From positions 1 through 6,356 of the forward strand of contig VBQB01000365.1 of NCBI GenBank assembly GCA_005887855.1: a stretch of 6,356 bases of DNA, written 5' to 3'. Position numbers and translations under genes: made by a program. Source of the DNA: Verrucomicrobiota bacterium. GTDB taxonomy: Bacteria > Verrucomicrobiota > Verrucomicrobiae > Chthoniobacterales > UBA10450. The notes beneath the pieces are model-generated. The model was not told the DNA's origin and did no database searches. It saw only the letters and a list, made by a program, of their open reading frames with translations. Below are positions 3,550 to 6,356 of this stretch, piece by piece. Positions within the stretch are counted from its first letter, which is position 1. Each line of letters begins with the position of its first letter.

Positions 3550-6356
3550 TCACTTTTCGGCGTGATATTCCTGCAAACTGCGCACGCGCACTTTGCGTTT
3601 TTGCAATGAGCGAATTCCGTTGGCGCTCGCCTGGGCCGCGCGCACCGTGGTCATGATCGGTATCCGCTGTGCGAGAGAGGCATTACGAATGCGCACTTCG
3701 TCCTCGCGCGGAATTTTGCCGCTCGGCGTGTTGATGATGAAGTTGATGTCGCCATTTTTCACGCGGTCGAGAACGTTTGGGCGGCCTTCGCGCAGTTTGA
3801 AAACTTTTGCCACGGGAATTTTCGCGGCCGCCAAAACTTCGAACGTGCCGGCAGTGGCGATAATCCCGAACCCGAGTTTCACAAATTCACGTACGACTGG
3901 AACAACAGCCTGCTTATCGCTGTCTTTTACGCTGACGAAAACGTTTCCTCCGATGGGCAAGGGCGGCGGCGCAGCCATCTGCGATTTCGCATAAGCGAGT
4001 CCAAGATCGACGTCCATTCCCATCACTTCGCCAGTCGATTTCATCTCCGGACCAAGCGAAATATCCACGCCCTCATAGCGCAGAAAGGGGAAAACCGCTT
4101 CTTTCACGGAGAAATGTTTCGGCACGATTTCCTTGGCGAATCCCAGCTCACGCAGGAATTTTCCGGCCATCACTTTGGCGGCGAGCTTCGCCAGCGGGAC
4201 ACCGATCGCCTTGCTTACGAACGGAACTGTGCGAGAGGCGCGTGGATTAACTTCGAGGACGTAAACGTCGTCGCCCTTCACGGCGAACTGAACATTCATC
4301 AAGCCGCGTACATTTAATTCACGCGCCATTGCTTTGGTTGCCGCAGAAATTTCATCGAGAACTTTTTGCGGCAATGAGAATGTCGGGATCACGCACGCGC
4401 TATCGCCGCTGTGAATGCCCGCTTCCTCGATGTGCTCCATAATTGCGCCGATCACCGTAGTTTCCCCGTCGGAAATGCAATCCACATCCACTTCGATTGC
4501 GTCTTCCAGAAAACGATCGACGAGCACCGGCCGATCCGGTGTCACTTCAATTGCACTCGTCATGTAACGGCGAAGATCTTCCTCATTGTAGACAAGCTCC
4601 ATCGCGCGGCCTCCAAGCACGAAGGAAGGTCTAACGAGCACCGGGTACCCGGTTTTGTTTGCAATCGCGGCCGCTTCGTCGGTAGTCACGGCCGAGCCGC
4701 TCGGGGTTTGACGCAAGCCGAGTTTGCCGCTCGGCGTTTGGCGCAAGCCGAGTTTGTCGAGCATGGCGGCGAATAATTGTCTATCTTCGGCCGTCTCGAT
4801 GCTCTCCGGCTGTGTTCCGAGGATCGGCACACCAGCTGCCTTCAGTCCATCGGCCAGATTGAGCGGCGTTTGGCCACCAAATTGCACGAACACCCCCTCT
4901 GGTTTTTCCTGATCGTAAATGTTGAGCACGTCCTCGAGCGTGAGCGGCTCGAAATAGAGCTTGTCACTCGTGTCGTAATCGGTCGAAACCGTCTCCGGAT
5001 TTGAGTTGACCATGATCGTTTCAAATCCGAGCTCACGCAGTGCAAAGGCAGCGTGCACGCAGCAGTAATCGAACTCAATTCCCTGGCCGATGCGATTTGG
5101 GCCACCGCCAAGGATCATGATCTTTCGCTTGCCACTCTCGCGTCGCTCGTTCTCATCGCCATAAGTGGAGTAATAGTATGGTGTGTAAGCTTCGAATTCT
5201 GCCGCGCAGGTGTCCACGAGACGGTAGGTGGGAAGAATGCCAGCCGATTTGCGTTGTGCGCGAACTCCGTTTTCCGTCGTCGCCATCGCGAACGCCAGTT
5301 GCTGGTCGGAAAAACCAAGCTTCTTGGCGCGGAGCACAGGGCTGCGCCCTGTGCGGCCAGCGGGCATGTCGCCCGCTGTACGCGCTCTGTCCGCTGTCGC
5401 CGATTCAGTGGAGTGTAACTCCGCTGGCCGCACAGACTGCAAGTCTGTGTTCCCGAGCTGTTGCGCTTCCGCGACAATCTGCTGCACGTTCTGCAAAAAC
5501 CACCTGTCGATCTTCGTGAGCTCGAAGACTTCGTCGATCGAGATTCCATCCTGAAACGCTTGTGCGAGATAAAAAACCCGCTCCGCGTTCGGAGTAGAAA
5601 GCTTCAGCCGCAAAGCTTCTAGATCGAGAAATCTGTCCGCGCCGTCACCGCATAGGCCGAAGCGCTTGATCTCCAAACTTCGCAGTGCTTTCTGCAACGC
5701 TTCCTTGAACGTGCGGCCAATTGCCATCGCTTCCCCGACGCTTTTCATTCGTGTCGTGAGCGTTGCGTCCGCTTGCGGGAATTTCTCGAACGTAAATCGC
5801 GGGACTTTGACGACGCAGTAGTCGATTGTTGGCTCGAAACAAGCGGGCGTCTCACGTGTGATGTCATTTTTGATTTCATCAAGCGTGTAACCAACGGCGA
5901 GTTTCGCCGCCATCTTCGCGATGGGAAAACCCGTCGCTTTCGATGCCAGCGCACTCGAGCGCGAAACGCGCGGATTCATTTCAATCACAGCCATCCGCCC
6001 ATTCTCAGGATTAACAGCAAACTGAATGTTCGAGCCGCCGGTCTCAACGCCGATCTCGCGAATGACCACAAACGCGGCGTCGCGCATCATTTGGTATTCT
6101 TTGTCCGTTAGCGTTTGCGCGGGCGCGACCGTGATCGAGTCCCCTGTGTGCACGCCCATCGGATCGAAGTTCTCGATCGAACAAACGACCACGCAGTTGT
6201 CCGCGCGGTCGCGCATCACCTCCATCTCGAATTCCTTCCAGCCGAGAAGCGATTCCTCGATCAACACTTCATGGACAGGTGAAAGGTCGAGTCCGCGCGC
6301 GGCGATCACATCGAGTTCTTCGCGATTGTAGGCGATGCCGCCGCCGGTCCCACCAA
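3550..6356 (-). CDS. carB: Carbamoyl-phosphate synthase large subunit (5' end outside the window)
   Basis: The frame runs unbroken from the right edge to TGA, 934 residues. It opens at [15 protein letters not shown] in the first ATP-grasp domain, so about 170 N-terminal residues are missing compared with the 1073-residue E. coli protein. CarB makes carbamoyl phosphate from ammonia (delivered by CarA from glutamine), bicarbonate and two ATP, feeding pyrimidine and arginine synthesis. In fragment numbering: first ATP-grasp to about 225 ([36 protein letters not shown]), oligomerisation domain about 226-400 ([20 protein letters not shown]), second half from about 410 ([42 protein letters not shown]), and a C-terminal MGS-like allosteric domain about 802-934, the site of nucleotide/ornithine control in E. 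coli. Two oddities: residues 302-340 are encoded by a palindromic repeat insertion, and [10 protein letters not shown] is duplicated (534-553). Neither breaks the frame, so the enzyme is probably functional. Confidence 0.97.
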   Translation of the reverse strand, partial: GGTGGGIAYNREELDVIAARGLDLSPVHEVLIEESLLGWKEFEMEVMRDRADNCVVVCSIENFDPMGVHTGDSITVAPAQTLTDKEYQMMRDAAFVVIREIGVETGGSNIQFAVNPENGRMAVIEMNPRVSRSSALASKATGFPIAKMAAKLAVGYTLDEIKNDITRETPACFEPTIDYCVVKVPRFTFEKFPQADATLTTRMKSVGEAMAIGRTFKEALQKALRSLEIKRFGLCGDGADRFLDLEALRLKLSTPNAERVFYLAQAFQDGISIDEVFELTKIDRWFLQNVQQIVAEAQQLGNTDLQSVRPAELHSTESATADRARTAGDMPAGRTGRSPVLRAKKLGFSDQQLAFAMATTENGVRAQRKSAGILPTYRLVDTCAAEFEAYTPYYYSTYGDENERRESGKRKIMILGGGPNRIGQGIEFDYCCVHAAFALRELGFETIMVNSNPETVSTDYDTSDKLYFEPLTLEDVLNIYDQEKPEGVFVQFGGQTPLNLADGLKAAGVPILGTQPESIETAEDRQLFAAMLDKLGLRQTPSGKLGLRQTPSGSAVTTDEAAAIANKTGYPVLVRPSFVLGGRAMELVYNEEDLRRYMTSAIEVTPDRPVLVDRFLEDAIEVDVDCISDGETTVIGAIMEHIEEAGIHSGDSACVIPTFSLPQKVLDEISAATKAMARELNVRGLMNVQFAVKGDDVYVLEVNPRASRTVPFVSKAIGVPLAKLAAKVMAGKFLRELGFAKEIVPKHFSVKEAVFPFLRYEGVDISLGPEMKSTGEVMGMDVDLGLAYAKSQMAAPPPLPIGGNVFVSVKDSDKQAVVPVVREFVKLGFGIIATAGTFEVLAAAKIPVAKVFKLREGRPNVLDRVKNGDINFIINTPSGKIPREDEVRIRNASLAQRIPIMTTVRAAQASANGIRSLQKRKVRVRSLQEYHAEK
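4696..4755 (-). repeat. 30-base tandem duplication within carB
   Basis: Units 4696-4725 and 4726-4755 are directly adjacent and differ at only two bases (4705/4735 and 4711/4741), both silent. Each encodes [10 protein letters not shown] on the minus strand, giving that decapeptide twice at fragment residues 534-553. The site is the linker leading into the second ATP-grasp domain, before the [15 protein letters not shown] segment, where E. coli CarB has only one such stretch. Confidence 0.9.
5334..5377. repeat. Two-hairpin palindromic unit, copy 1
   Basis: GCACAGGGC (5334-5342) pairs perfectly with GCCCTGTGC (5346-5354) around TGC. A GGCC link (5355-5358) leads to AGCGGGC (5359-5365) pairing perfectly with GCCCGCT (5371-5377) around ATGTC. 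On the minus strand it encodes [14 protein letters not shown] of CarB. Confidence 0.85.
5407..5449. repeat. Two-hairpin palindromic unit, copy 2 (inverted)
   Basis: AGTGGAGT (5407-5414) pairs with ACTCCGCT (5418-5425) around GTA, with one T-G pair. The GGCC link (5426-5429) and a G lead to CACAGACT (5431-5438) pairing perfectly with AGTCTGTG (5442-5449) around GCA. Outer words match copy 1 in reverse orientation while the inner arm bases differ, a sign that hairpin structure is conserved. On the minus strand it encodes [13 protein letters not shown] of CarB. Confidence 0.85.

Larger units (their letters stand above)
5334..5451 (-). repeat. Composite palindromic element inserted in frame in carB
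   Basis: Four hairpins lie within about 118 bases, arranged as two copies of a two-hairpin unit in opposite orientation around a 29-base spacer (5378-5406). The inner sides of the copies carry an exact 15-base inverted repeat: CTGTGCGGCCAGCGG at 5349-5363 and CCGCTGGCCGCACAG at 5421-5435. Read on the minus strand it is free of stops and adds about 39 residues to CarB (fragment residues 302-340), starting [15 protein letters not shown] and ending [14 protein letters not shown]. On both sides normal CarB sequence resumes ([11 protein letters not shown] before, [14 protein letters not shown] after), which marks it as an insertion. Low-complexity charge and Gly/Pro/Thr content suggest an exposed linker. 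Confidence 0.88.

Noticed and set aside
5334..5451. CRISPR-like array
   Set aside because: The units are inverted palindromes with different arms, not identical direct repeats with regular spacers, and they lie inside a coding gene.
5053..5554. Overlapping open frames on both strands around the carB insertion
   Set aside because: They lie in shifted frames of carB, whose own frame matches the family throughout. The palindromes merely lack stops in several frames.
6307..6309. GTG at 6307-6309 as a start of carB
   Set aside because: The frame continues to the window edge with [15 protein letters not shown], matching the interior of CarB, so this is an internal Val codon.

Overview
The window is an ordinary chromosomal stretch of a bacterium, probably a member of the Verrucomicrobiota (soil Spartobacteria/Chthoniobacterales type). 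That placement is a tentative inference. It rests on gene content, moderately GC-rich codon use, weak Shine-Dalgarno sequences and the style of the short palindromic repeats, not on any marker gene. No phage, integrase, transposase, CRISPR, rRNA or tRNA is visible.

Layout, left to right. The C-terminal end of a plus-strand alpha/beta-hydrolase-like gene stops at 167. A convergent intergenic gap (168-285) is packed with palindromic hairpins. Everything after that is on the minus strand and is transcribed right to left: carB (large subunit of carbamoyl-phosphate synthase; its 5' end lies beyond the window), a secreted cyclophilin-type peptidyl-prolyl isomerase, aguB (N-carbamoylputrescine amidase), sodC (Cu/Zn superoxide dismutase with a shortened C-terminus) and a YhaM-like OB-fold plus HD-domain exoribonuclease. 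Gaps between these minus-strand genes are about 80, 106, 39 and 30 bases. The last three could therefore be one transcript, with carB and the isomerase possibly joined to it. The genes do not form an obvious pathway: pyrimidine/arginine precursor synthesis, envelope protein folding, polyamine synthesis, periplasmic superoxide defence and RNA turnover. Both carB and aguB act in nitrogen/arginine-linked metabolism, but no partner genes (carA, agmatine deiminase) are in view.

The notable layer is a set of short GC-rich palindromes. They sit at or within a few bases of stop codons (esterase end, yhaM-like end, carB end, cyclophilin end). One composite of two inverted copies lies inside carB, where it is translated in frame as an extra segment of about 39 residues. 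This resembles, in principle, the Rickettsia palindromic elements found in protein genes. carB also carries a recent-looking 30-base tandem duplication. The sodC product keeps all its metal ligands but ends just after them, losing the active-site Arg and the second disulfide Cys.
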